From RPQJ01 sp963746325 (GTDB taxonomy: Bacteria; Pseudomonadota; Gammaproteobacteria; Steroidobacterales; Steroidobacteraceae): a stretch of DNA of 64,000 bases. The stretch is from positions 1 through 64,000 of the forward strand of contig CAVVBC010000010.1 of the NCBI GenBank assembly GCA_963746325.1, written 5' to 3'. The stretch's first letter is position 1. Every line of letters begins with the position of its first letter. The notes below the pieces were generated by a model. The model was given only the letters and a program-made list of their open reading frames with translations, did no database searches and was not told where the DNA came from. A program made the position numbers and the translations under genes. This document shows, in pieces, positions 36,914-44,836 of the stretch.

Positions 36914-37642
36914 ATGGCCACCGAAAGCGTAACCGTCGACAACCCTTACGGAATTGGCGCCCTCTGGGCACAGGGCGACTACGTCGCGAAGGGCGTCTTG
37001 GTCCTCCTCGTCCTGATGTCTGCCTATTCCTGGTTCATCATCTTCACCAAGTGGTGGGAACAGCGCCGTCTGCTGTCGCAGGCCCACGAAGCCGAGAAGA
37101 ACTTCTGGGCGGCCGACAACATCAAGACCGGCCTCAACAAGCTGTCCGGCAAGGGCAACATCTTCAAGGGCATGGCCGCTGAAGCCATCGACGCCGCCGA
37201 GCACCATGACGAGCGCCTCACGCAGCAGGTTCCGCTGCACGAGTGGATCGACAACGTGCTGGCCCGCGCCACGGCTCGCATCAACAGCGCGCTGTCCACC
37301 CAGTTGCCGTTCCTGGCCACCACCGGTTCGACCGCGCCGTTCATCGGCCTGTTCGGCACGGTGTGGGGCATCTACCACGCGCTCGTCGCCATCGGCGTGG
37401 CCGGTCAGGCCTCGATCGACAAGGTGGCAGGTCCGGTCGGCGAGGCGCTGATCATGACGGCCATCGGCCTCGCGGTCGCGGTGCCCGCGGTGCTCGGTTA
37501 CAACTTCCTGCTCGGCCGCAACAAGCAGATCATGGAACGCGTCAAGCTCTTCTCGAACGACCTCGAGCAGGTGATCGTCAGCGGTTCGCGCATCGAAGGC
37601 GCGGGCGCCAAGGTCATCTCCGGCGGTCCGGCCAAGAAGTAA
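36914..37642 (+). CDS. exbB: ExbB/TolQ-type proton channel protein
   Basis: This inner-membrane MotA/TolQ/ExbB family protein (242 aa) forms the stator of the TonB motor. Three hydrophobic segments are visible: residues about 22-45, 128-155 (FLATTGSTAPFIGLFGTVWGIYHAL, the conserved family block) and 170-195 (ALIMTAIGLAVAVPAVLGYNFL). It lies between tonB and exbD and is uninterrupted. Confidence 0.94.
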   Translation: MATESVTVDNPYGIGALWAQGDYVAKGVLVLLVLMSAYSWFIIFTKWWEQRRLLSQAHEAEKNFWAADNIKTGLNKLSGKGNIFKGMAAEAIDAAEHHDERLTQQVPLHEWIDNVLARATARINSALSTQLPFLATTGSTAPFIGLFGTVWGIYHALVAIGVAGQASIDKVAGPVGEALIMTAIGLAVAVPAVLGYNFLLGRNKQIMERVKLFSNDLEQVIVSGSRIEGAGAKVISGGPAKK

Positions 37643-37684
37643 CCAGGCGCCAGCCTGTTCCAATAGCGCGGAGACAGACCGACC

Positions 37685-38122
37685 ATGGGCATGAACGTAT
37701 CTGCGGGCGACTCAGAGATCGACGAAAAGCCGATGTCTGAGATCAACACCACGCCCCTCGTGGACGTGATGCTGGTCATGCTCATCATCTTCCTGATCAC
37801 CATCCCGGTGATCACGCAGTCGGTGAAGGTCGAGTTGCCGAAGGCGGCCAACATTCCGACGGCGACCAAGCCCGAGAACATCAACATCGCGGTTGATTCG
37901 CAGGGCAACGTCTACTGGAACACGTCGCTGGTGCCCACGCAGGAAGCGCTGCTCGATCGCCTGAAGTCGATCGCGGTGCTCGAGCCGCAGCCCGAGGTGC
38001 ACGTCCGTGGCGACCGCGCCACGGCCTACGAGCACATCGGCCGGGTGATGGTGCTGTCCCAGCGGGCCGGCATCCAGAAGATCGGTTTCATCACCGAGCC
38101 CGACCGCGGCCTCGCACGCTGA
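37685..38122 (+). CDS. exbD: ExbD/TolR-type protein, first copy
   Basis: This 145-aa single-span inner-membrane protein has the family motif MSEINTTPLVDVMLVMLIIFLITIPVI. The aspartate of PLVDVMLVMLI is the proton-carrying residue of ExbD/TolR. The periplasmic domain ends EHIGRVMVLSQRAGIQKIGFITEP. It follows exbB by 42 bases and is followed after 21 bases by a second copy, the arrangement seen in Xanthomonas. Confidence 0.94.
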   Translation: MGMNVSAGDSEIDEKPMSEINTTPLVDVMLVMLIIFLITIPVITQSVKVELPKAANIPTATKPENINIAVDSQGNVYWNTSLVPTQEALLDRLKSIAVLEPQPEVHVRGDRATAYEHIGRVMVLSQRAGIQKIGFITEPDRGLAR

Positions 38123-38143
38123 TCGCTGCAGGAGTCTGAAACG

Positions 38144-38560
38144 ATGAGTATGAGTATTGGTGGCGGCGGCGAAGACGAGCCGATGATGGAAATGAACATG
38201 ACGCCGTTGATCGACGTCCTGCTCGTTCTCCTCGTGATGTTCATCATCACCATCCCGGTGATGACGCATGCCGTGAAGCTGGACATGCCCCGGCCGAACA
38301 ATGCGCCGAAGCTGTCCGAACCGGTGGTGATCCAGCTCGAGATCGATTTCGACGGTACCGTGCTCTGGAACGGTACGGCAGTCACGGTCGACGACCTCGA
38401 CACGTACTTCCGCCGCGAGGCAGCGAACGACCCGCAGCCCGAACTGCACATCCGCCCGAACAAGCGCGCGTCGTACGACGTCGTCGCGCGCGTGTTGGCG
38501 GCAGCGCAGCGCAATGGCCTGCTGAAGATCGGTTTCGTCGGCAACGAGCAGTTCATGTAA
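38144..38560 (+). CDS. exbD2: ExbD/TolR-type protein, second copy
   Basis: This 138-aa paralogue of the preceding gene has the motif MNMTPLIDVLLVLLVMFIITIPVM, keeping the key Asp. Its periplasmic domain differs (ELHIRPNKRASYDVVARVLAAAQRNGL). In Xanthomonas the second ExbD is needed only for some TonB tasks; that division of labour is inferred, not visible here. An intrinsic terminator follows at 38625. Confidence 0.93.
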   Translation: MSMSIGGGGEDEPMMEMNMTPLIDVLLVLLVMFIITIPVMTHAVKLDMPRPNNAPKLSEPVVIQLEIDFDGTVLWNGTAVTVDDLDTYFRREAANDPQPELHIRPNKRASYDVVARVLAAAQRNGLLKIGFVGNEQFM

Positions 38561-38624
38561 CGGATGCGTTGCCAACACCGGCCTGGCGGCGGCAGGTGCT
38601 GGCATCGGATCATTAAAAAAGGGG

Positions 38625-38660
38625 GCTGCCGGAGCGAAGAGCTCCGGCGGCTCTTTCCTT
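38625..38660 (+). terminator. Terminator after the tonB-exbBD genes
   Basis: GCTGCCGGAGC (38625-38635) pairs with GCTCCGGCGGC (38641-38651, one G-T pair) around GAAGA and is followed by TCTTTCCTT. It ends the tonB-exbB-exbD-exbD transcript and separates it from the TPR gene 35 bases on. Confidence 0.85.
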
Positions 38661-38695
38661 GTCAGCGGGGCGCAAACGTCCCAGTGAGGAATTCG

Positions 38696-39913
38696 ATGAG
38701 CAAGGCGAGTTTTGTTCTCACCGGCGCACTCGCAATCGCGGGTTGGGTTGGCGTGGCCGGCACGATGCTGGTGCTGCCGGCTACGGCAGAGGCACAGCAG
38801 AAGGTCAGCCAGAAGGTGGGAGTGCCGCTGAAGGCGGCGCAGGACGCCATCGCCAAGAAGAAGTGGGATGCCGCGCTTGGCAAGATCAAGGAAGCCGACG
38901 CTGCCCCCGGCAAGACGGCCTTCGATCAGTACAAGATCAACGAGATGCTGTGGTACGTCTACCTGCAGCAGGGCCGCAACGCCGACGCGGCGCGCGTGCT
39001 CGAAGGGCAGATCGCGTCCGGCCAGATGCCGGCCGGTGAAAAAGTCCAGCGCACGAAGACGCTGGCGCAGCTGTATGCCCGTGCGGGCAACTATGGCAAG
39101 GCCGCTGCCACGGCGCAGCAATACCTGAAGTCCGTTCCGGGCGACAAGGACATGCAGTTGCTGGTCGCCAATGCTTACTACCAGCAGAAGGACTACAAGG
39201 GCGCCATTGCCGCGGCCGAGCGCGTCATGAAAGGCGGCGGCACGCCGAGCCAGGACCTGCTGCAACTGCTGCTGCGTTCCAATTACGAACTCGGTGACTC
39301 GGCGGGGACGGCGAAAGCGCTCGACCAGTTGCTCAAGTACTACCCGTCGACGGACACGTGGGAACGCGTGCTCGACGGCTACATGAAGACGACCAAGCAC
39401 GACCACGCGCTGATGGCGCTCTATCGCCTGGCTGAAGATGTCGGCGCGCTCAAGACGTCGCGCCAGTACACCGACCTGACACAAGCGCTGGTCATCGGCG
39501 GCTTCGGCCAGGAAGCCGAGCGCGTCATGAACAAGGGCATTTCGAACAACGTGTTCGCCGGTGATGAACTGACCCGAGCCAAGCGCACGCTGGAGGCAGC
39601 CAAGCGCCGTGGCGACATCGAGCGCCAGGCCCTGCCGAAAGCAGCGGCAACGCTGGCAGCGGCGAAGACGGGCGACGAGATGGTCAAGGTCGGCGAGATG
39701 TACTTCAGCGCCGGCGACTACACCAACGCCACTGCGGCCTTGCAGAAGGCCATCGCCAAGGGTGGCATCACCGACCTGGACAATGCCGAGATGCTGCTGG
39801 GCATCGCCTTGAAGCGCAACGGTGACAAGGCGGGTGCCGCGAAGGCGTTCGATCTGGTCCAGGAGCCGAAGTTCGCCGAGATCGCCAAGCTCTGGAAGAT
39901 CGCAGCGCGCTGA
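38696..39913 (+). CDS. Exported tetratricopeptide-like repeat protein
   Basis: This 405-aa protein has a signal peptide ending near ATAEAQQ (residues 1-32), so it is periplasmic. It contains helical repeats of TPR type, for example KKKWDAALGKIKEADAAPGK, YLQQGRNADAARVLEGQIA, ARAGNYGKAAATAQQYLKS and QQKDYKGAIAAAERVM. A paralogue of the same layout lies in convergent orientation at 40531-41818. Its position behind the TonB system suggests an envelope role, as in other TonB clusters with TPR proteins, but nothing in the sequence shows a partner. Confidence 0.8.
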   Translation: MSKASFVLTGALAIAGWVGVAGTMLVLPATAEAQQKVSQKVGVPLKAAQDAIAKKKWDAALGKIKEADAAPGKTAFDQYKINEMLWYVYLQQGRNADAARVLEGQIASGQMPAGEKVQRTKTLAQLYARAGNYGKAAATAQQYLKSVPGDKDMQLLVANAYYQQKDYKGAIAAAERVMKGGGTPSQDLLQLLLRSNYELGDSAGTAKALDQLLKYYPSTDTWERVLDGYMKTTKHDHALMALYRLAEDVGALKTSRQYTDLTQALVIGGFGQEAERVMNKGISNNVFAGDELTRAKRTLEAAKRRGDIERQALPKAAATLAAAKTGDEMVKVGEMYFSAGDYTNATAALQKAIAKGGITDLDNAEMLLGIALKRNGDKAGAAKAFDLVQEPKFAEIAKLWKIAAR

Positions 39914-39958
39914 GGCTGGGTCGGGCCCGTCTTAGAGCGGGCTGGTTGAATCAGAAGT

Positions 39959-39990
39959 AAGGGGCGGGGACGCAAGTCTCCGCCCCTTTT
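39959..39990 (+). terminator. Terminator after the plus-strand TPR gene
   Basis: GGGGCGGGGAC (39961-39971) pairs with GTCTCCGCCCC (39976-39986) around GCAA and is followed by TTTT. It lies about 45 bases after the stop codon. Confidence 0.9.
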
Positions 39991-40005
39991 CATTTGCGTC
40001 TCCTG

Positions 40006-40080
40006 CAGCGGCTCACTCCAATCGCGCAGTCATGGCAGATCACGGCAGCGGCTCACCCCAATGGCTTGTCCGGCGCTTGG
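40006..40080 (+). repeat. Two partial copies of the element arm
   Basis: Bases 40006-40022 and 40046-40080 repeat the left arm of the complete element at 40100-40179. The second copy also includes the first five loop bases (CTTGG) and then diverges. With the complete copy they form three successive, same-orientation arms, as if the unit had been duplicated and decayed. Confidence 0.75.
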
Positions 40081-40099
40081 GTATTTGCAGCAGTCCTGA

Positions 40100-40179
40100 C
40101 AGCGGCTCACTCCAGTGGCTTGTCCGGCGCTTGGAAAGGCAGACACGCGCGCCGGACAAGCCATTGGAGTGAGCCACTG
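40100..40179 (+). repeat. Variable-stem, constant-loop hairpin element, plus orientation
   Basis: Arms 40100-40129 and 40150-40179 are complementary at 28 of 30. The loop 40130-40149 is identical to the loop at 12513-12532. It lies on the side of the plus-strand TPR gene, in sense with it. Confidence 0.9.
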
Positions 40180-40311
40180 CCTGAGGGTGCCGTTGCAGCT
40201 TCCAGATGCCGCACCGCGTGGGCAATGGCGCCGATCCTTGGCACGCGTGAAGTTGGGCTGCGGTCAGGGCGGGTCGTTCGGTGGCGCGCGTGACGCCGGG
40301 CTGCAATCAAG

Positions 40312-40387
40312 GCGGGGCGTTCCGCCGATTCCCCCGTAGCGCGTGTCTGCCTTTCCAAGCGGAGGGGGAATCGGCGGAATGCCCCGC
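40312..40387 (-). repeat. Variable-stem, constant-loop hairpin element, minus orientation
   Basis: Arms 40312-40339 and 40360-40387 are complementary at 24 of 28, with the mismatches at the loop side and one internal. The loop 40340-40359 is the reverse complement of the common loop. It pairs in inverted orientation with the element 132 bases away and lies on the side of the minus-strand TPR gene. Confidence 0.88.
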
Positions 40388-40457
40388 AGCACCCGCCCGC
40401 AGCACCCGCCACTGCACACGCCCGCAGCCCAAGCCCCGCGCCAATGACCCCGCCCAA

Positions 40458-40493
40458 GAAAAAGGCCCCGCAGGACGCGCCCGCGAGGCCTTT
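40458..40493 (-). terminator. Terminator of the minus-strand TPR gene
   Basis: On the minus strand GGCCTCGC pairs with GCGGGGCC (one G-T pair) and is followed by TTTTTC, about 40 bases after the stop codon at 40531. Both convergent TPR genes thus have a normal terminator, and the hairpin elements lie between the two terminators. Confidence 0.85.
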
Positions 40494-40530
40494 CTGATCC
40501 AGCAGAGTCGCCGGACTGGGACGGACGGGC

Positions 40531-41818
40531 TCAGCCGCCCGTGGCAGGCGCAGCCGCTGCCGCCGGAGTCGCCGCCGTGTCGAGCTTCAGCTTCCACAAC
40601 CGGGCGACGTCGGTGAGGCCCGGCGCCTTGACGGCGTCGAACGACAGCGCGTGCTTCGGTCAGCTTGCCCAGGCGCGAGTTGGCGATGCCCGCGATCATG
40701 TTCGCGTCATCGATGTCGACGACGCCGCCCTTGGCGATGCCCTTCTGGATTGCGTCGACGGCGTTGGCAAAATCGCCTGCGCTGAAATAGAGCTTGCCGA
40801 TGGCCACCATCTGGTTGCCGGTCTTGGCTGCCGCGAGTTGCGCCGCCGCCGTGCTCACTTCCTTGGCGTCCGCCGCGGCGCCCGCACGTGCGCGCTCGAG
40901 CTCGGCCTGGGCACGCGACTTCGACTCGCCCTGGAAGACGTTGGCCGACATGCCGCGCTCCAGGATCGTCTTGGCCTCGTTCGGGAAGCCGCCGGTGACC
41001 AGCGTGCCGCCCATCTCGGCGTATTCCTCGCCCTTGTCGAGCGTCTGGGTGTCGTTCATCAGGCGGTACAGGGAGCGCAGGGCGCGTTCGTCCTTGGTGC
41101 GGTAAAGCTGCGCGTTCAGCAGGTCTTCCCAGTACTTCGGCGCGGGGTAATAGCGCACCAGGCCCTCGAGCGACCGCATGATGCCCGGTTCGTCCTTCAG
41201 TTCGTAATTCGCGCGCAGGGCGAGGAGCAGCGCGGGCTCCGAGGGCTTCGCGCTCGAGGCCACGAGCTGCTCAGCCGCCACCTTGGCGCCGGCGAAGTCG
41301 TCGGACAGGTAGCGTGCCTGGGCCAGGCTCAACGCAATCTCGGCGTCGCCGGGATTGAGCTTCATGTATTCGGTGCCGCTCGTGATGGCCTTCGCGTATT
41401 CCTTGTTCTGCAGGTTCATCTGCGTCAATGCGCGCAGGCGCTGGGCCTTGTCGGCTTCGGGCACCATGCCCGATGCGAGCGAGCGCTCGAGGATCTCGGC
41501 GGACTTCACGTAGTCCTTCTTCTGCAGGTAGATGTACCAGCCGAGTTCATCGACCATGAACGCGTCATAGGGGGTCTTCGGCTCGACTGCCTGTGCGACC
41601 TGGATCTGCACCAGGGCCTCGTCCCAGTTCTTGGCCGTCATCGCGTTCTGCGCTGCCACCAGCGGCTTCTGCACGGCCGGACTCAGCTTCTGTTTCGGCG
41701 CAGCCTTTTCCTTCTCGGCTGCGACGGCAACCGACACGGGCAGCAAGGTGCCGCCGACGACGCCGGTCAGACCGGCCGCGGCAAGGGCAGCCATCAACAC
41801 GATGTTCGCTTTTTTCAT
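40531..41818 (-). CDS. Exported tetratricopeptide-like repeat protein, paralogue (frame break near 40660)
   Basis: This protein of about 429 aa has a signal peptide (MKKANIVLMAALAAAGLTGV..., cleavage near VAVAAEK). Its repeats parallel those of the convergent gene at 38696 (for example AKNWDEALVQIQVAQAVEPK against KKKWDAALGKIKEADAAPGK), and GGFPNEAKTILERGMSANVF matches GGFGQEAERVMNKGISNNVF. The last 45 residues are in another frame; one GC restored near 40660 gives ARALSFDAVKAPGLTDV and an Ala-rich end. The second of two adjacent ATGs is preferred for its spacing to AGAGG. Confidence 0.82.
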
Positions 41819-41909
41819 CATCAGCCTCTCGGGCAACAGGGTCCTGGTGGCGCGCATTGTACCGCCACCCGCGCCCTTCGTGGATTGGAGGCCGGCCAGC
41901 CGCTGGAGT

Positions 41910-42572
41910 TCAGTTGGCCGGCCCGGCGGCGGTCGCCGCCGACAGCCCGGACAGGTAGTGGCCGACGGTTTCCAGGGTGACGACCTCGGCGTACTTGGCT
42001 TGCAGGTCGAACAGGTTGGCTGCGTGCGGGGCGGGGTGGCGGTCGCCGACAGCCTCGCGGACCACCCACGGAATGAAGCCGTGCTGGCAGGCATCGAGCG
42101 CCGTGGCGCGGATGCAGCCGCTGGTGCTGACGCCCGCTATCAGCAGGGTGTCGACGCCCAGTGCGGTGAGCGTGGGCGCGAGCGTCGTACCGAAGAATGC
42201 GCTGGCGTACTGCTTGGTGATCACGGTTTCGCCGGCGGCGGGCTCGAGCGCCGGGTCGAAGCGAGCGAGCGCCGGGTCGGCCCCGTCGGCGAAGCAGGCG
42301 AGCGCTGGCAGTTTGCGGAAGAAGACCCCACCGTCGCGACCGCCGGCCTGGAAGCGCACGTTGGTGTGCAGGACGGGAATGCGCGCCGCCCGGGCCATCT
42401 GCAGCAATTGCGCCGCGGAATCGCGGGTCGACTCGACCCCGGCATAGAGTGGCGAACCCGGCTGCAGGTAGGCCATGACGAAATCCACGATGATCAGCGC
42501 CGGCCGGCGCCCGGGCTCGAGTGCGCGGCCGAAGCCGCCACCCGCGTAGTTGTCCTCGAGGCTCGTCGTCAT
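41910..42572 (-). CDS. Isochorismatase-fold cysteine hydrolase
   Basis: This 220-aa hydrolase belongs to the family that includes N-carbamoylsarcosine amidase, nicotinamidase and maleamate amidase. The catalytic triad is visible: Asp in LIIVDFVMAYL (about residue 30), Lys in ETVITKQYASAFFGT (about 118) and Cys in GVSTSGCIRATALDACQHG (about 155). It lies 6 bases after the CoA-transferase gene on the same strand. A paralogue ends the plus-strand hyuAB operon. The substrate is probably an amide or carbamoyl compound made by the HyuAB enzyme, but this is inference. Confidence 0.85.
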   Translation of the reverse strand: MTTSLEDNYAGGGFGRALEPGRRPALIIVDFVMAYLQPGSPLYAGVESTRDSAAQLLQMARAARIPVLHTNVRFQAGGRDGGVFFRKLPALACFADGADPALARFDPALEPAAGETVITKQYASAFFGTTLAPTLTALGVDTLLIAGVSTSGCIRATALDACQHGFIPWVVREAVGDRHPAPHAANLFDLQAKYAEVVTLETVGHYLSGLSAATAAGPAN

Positions 42573-42578
42573 GACGCG

Positions 42579-43781
42579 TCAGATGACCTTGCGCGATTTG
42601 AGTTCGGCATAGCGCTGGGCGGCCAGGCCGAGCACCTTCAGGAATATCTCGTCATTATGCTGGCCCAGGTCCGGGCTGGGCGAGTGCACGCCGCCGGGAG
42701 TCTCCGACAGCTTGGGCGCCACGTTCTGCATCCGCAGGTCGCCGAAATCAGGGTGCGGCACGGTCACGATGGCCTCGCGCGCCTTGAAGTGCGGATCCTC
42801 GAGCATTTCGGGCGCGCGATAGATGAGGCCGGCCGGCACGCCGTGCTGGTCCATGTGGTCGAGCACTTCGCGCGTGGTGAGCGACTGGGTCCAGCGTTCG
42901 ACCATGGCGTCCAGTTCCTGCTGGTTCGCGCCGCGCGCGCCGTGCGTGGCGTAGCGCGGATCGGTGGCCAGGCCCGGCTGGCCCATGGCCTCGGTCAGGC
43001 GACCGAAGACGGTGTCCTGGTTGGCGGCGATCAGCACCAGGCCATCACTGGTCTTGTAGACGTTCGACGGCGCCACGTTCGGCAGGATCGCGCCCGTGCG
43101 CTCGCGGATGAAGCCCGCCTTGTCGTATTCGGTGACCAGCGATTCCATCATGTTGAGCACGGCTTCGTAGATCGCCGAGTCGACCACCTGTCCGCGCCCG
43201 GTCTTGTGCCGGTGGTGCAGGGCGGTGAGCGCGCCGATGCAGGCGAACGTCGCGGCCAGCGAATCGCCGATCGAGATTCCCATGCGGGACGGCGGCGTGG
43301 ACGGATCGCCGACCACGTAGCGCAGGCCACCCATCGCTTCGCCGATCGCGCCGAAGCCCGCCTGGCGCGAATAAGGCCCGGTCTGGCCGAACCCGGAAAC
43401 GCGGATCATGATCAGCCGGGGATTGATGGCCGACAGTTCGGCCCAGCCGAGACCCCACTTTTCCATCGTGCCGGGGCGGAAGTTTTCGAGCAGGAAATCG
43501 GATTCGGCGACCAGCGACTTGAGCAGGTCCTGGCCCTCGGGCTGGCGCAGGTCGAGCGTGATCGCCTTCTTGTTGCGCGCCACGACCGGCCACCACAGCG
43601 ACTTGCCATTGGCCTTCTCGCGTCCCCACACCCGCATCGGGTCGCCCTGGCCCGGCGGCTCGATCTTGATGACCTCGGCGCCGAAGTCGCCGAGCAGCTG
43701 GCCGCAGAATGGCCCGGCGAGCAGCGTGCCGAGTTCGATGACGCGCAACCCGGCGAGCGGGCCCGATGCGGGACGTGTCAT
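42579..43781 (-). CDS. CaiB/BaiF family (family III) CoA-transferase
   Basis: This 400-aa enzyme moves CoA between carboxylic acids. The N-terminal Rossmann-like part has LRVIELGTLLAGPFCGQLLGDFGAEVIKIEPP; the catalytic Asp probably lies in MGISIGDSLAATFA (about residue 170). Further blocks are GRGQVVDSAIYEAVLNMME and GVPAGLIYRAPEMLEDPHF. It is divergent from an HMG-CoA lyase-like gene across an AT-rich palindromic promoter region, which suggests that CoA activation and C-C cleavage act on the same acid. Confidence 0.9.
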   Translation of the reverse strand: MTRPASGPLAGLRVIELGTLLAGPFCGQLLGDFGAEVIKIEPPGQGDPMRVWGREKANGKSLWWPVVARNKKAITLDLRQPEGQDLLKSLVAESDFLLENFRPGTMEKWGLGWAELSAINPRLIMIRVSGFGQTGPYSRQAGFGAIGEAMGGLRYVVGDPSTPPSRMGISIGDSLAATFACIGALTALHHRHKTGRGQVVDSAIYEAVLNMMESLVTEYDKAGFIRERTGAILPNVAPSNVYKTSDGLVLIAANQDTVFGRLTEAMGQPGLATDPRYATHGARGANQQELDAMVERWTQSLTTREVLDHMDQHGVPAGLIYRAPEMLEDPHFKAREAIVTVPHPDFGDLRMQNVAPKLSETPGGVHSPSPDLGQHNDEIFLKVLGLAAQRYAELKSRKVI

Positions 43782-43841
43782 TGCATCACCTTGTGTTCAT
43801 GGGGGATGGTTCTTAACCTTGGCCGTGCAGTCCCCGGTCAA

Positions 43842-43860
43842 ATGTTATATTAATATACAT
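43842..43860. promoter_or_regulatory. AT-rich palindrome in the divergent catabolic promoter
   Basis: TATATTAATATA (43846-43857) is a perfect 12-bp palindrome, flanked by ATGT and CAT, in an otherwise GC-rich intergenic region. It lies 32 bases before the HMG-CoA lyase-like start and 61 bases from the CoA-transferase start. It is a likely operator controlling both directions. No regulator gene is present nearby. Confidence 0.7.
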
Positions 43861-43891
43861 TAGCCAGGTTTCCCCTGCGACCGGAAGACCC

Positions 43892-44809
43892 ATGAGCGCT
43901 CATGTCGACGTCGTCGAAGTCGGTCCACGCGATGGCTTGCAGAGCGAGCCCCAGGCCGTCCCGACCACGGCCAAGATCGAGTTCATTCAGCGCGCGCTGG
44001 CCGCGGGCATCCGTCGTGTCGAAGTCACCAGTTTCGTGAACCCGAAGAAAGTGCCGCAGATGGCGGACGCCGAAGAAGTGCTGCGCGCCCTGGGGCCGCC
44101 GCCGGGCGGAGTTCATTTCATCGGCCTGGTGCTGAACCGCAAGGGGTTCGAACGCGCGGTGGCCGCCGGCTGCAACGAGATCGGCATGGCGGTGGTGGCC
44201 AGCGACACGTTCAACCGGCGCAACCAGGGCGTCTCGACCGCGGAATCGATTGCCGCCTGGCTCGATATCGCGCGCGAGGCCGAGCGTGCCGGCGTGCGGG
44301 CACAGGTCACGGTGTCGGCGGCCTTCGGCTGCCCGTTCGAAGGCGAGATCGCGGTGGACCGTGTCGTCGAAGTCGCGCAGCGTGTCGCAGAAGCGCGGCC
44401 GTTCGAAATCGCGCTGGCGGACACCATCGGCGTCGGCGTGCCGACGCAGGTCGGCGAACTCGTCGCGCGCGTGCGCGAGGCCGTGCCGGGCATCCCGCTG
44501 CGCTGCCATTTCCACAACACCCGCAACACGGGCTTCGCCAACGTCTACGCCGCGCTGCAGGCGGGCGTGCGCACGTTCGACGCCAGCCTGGGCGGCATCG
44601 GCGGTTGCCCGTTCGCGCCAGCCGCGACCGGCAACATCGCCACCGAAGACCTGCTCTATCTCCTGCATCGCGCCGGTTACTCGACGGGTATATCGCTCGA
44701 CGCGGCGATCGAGACGGCCAAGTGGCTGCAGGAACAACTCGGGCGCACCGTGCCCGGCATGCTGGCCAAGGCCGGCGGATTTCCGCGGCCGACGCTGGCG
44801 TCGGCCTGA
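43892..44809 (+). CDS. Hydroxymethylglutaryl-CoA lyase-like protein
   Basis: This DRE-TIM metallolyase of 305 aa cleaves 3-hydroxy-3-methylglutaryl-CoA or a similar 3-hydroxyacyl-CoA. Conserved residues are in VEVGPRDGLQSEP (residues 7-19), the metal-binding HFHNTRNTGFANVYAALQAG (about 212), and the catalytic Cys loop GGIGGCPFAPAATGN (about 240). A CoA-transferase lies divergently upstream and hyuA begins 27 bases downstream. Together they suggest a catabolic route ending in acetyl-CoA, but the natural substrate is not fixed by sequence. Confidence 0.88.
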   Translation: MSAHVDVVEVGPRDGLQSEPQAVPTTAKIEFIQRALAAGIRRVEVTSFVNPKKVPQMADAEEVLRALGPPPGGVHFIGLVLNRKGFERAVAAGCNEIGMAVVASDTFNRRNQGVSTAESIAAWLDIAREAERAGVRAQVTVSAAFGCPFEGEIAVDRVVEVAQRVAEARPFEIALADTIGVGVPTQVGELVARVREAVPGIPLRCHFHNTRNTGFANVYAALQAGVRTFDASLGGIGGCPFAPAATGNIATEDLLYLLHRAGYSTGISLDAAIETAKWLQEQLGRTVPGMLAKAGGFPRPTLASA

Positions 44810-44836
44810 CGATTACGAACTCTACAGGGTGACAGC

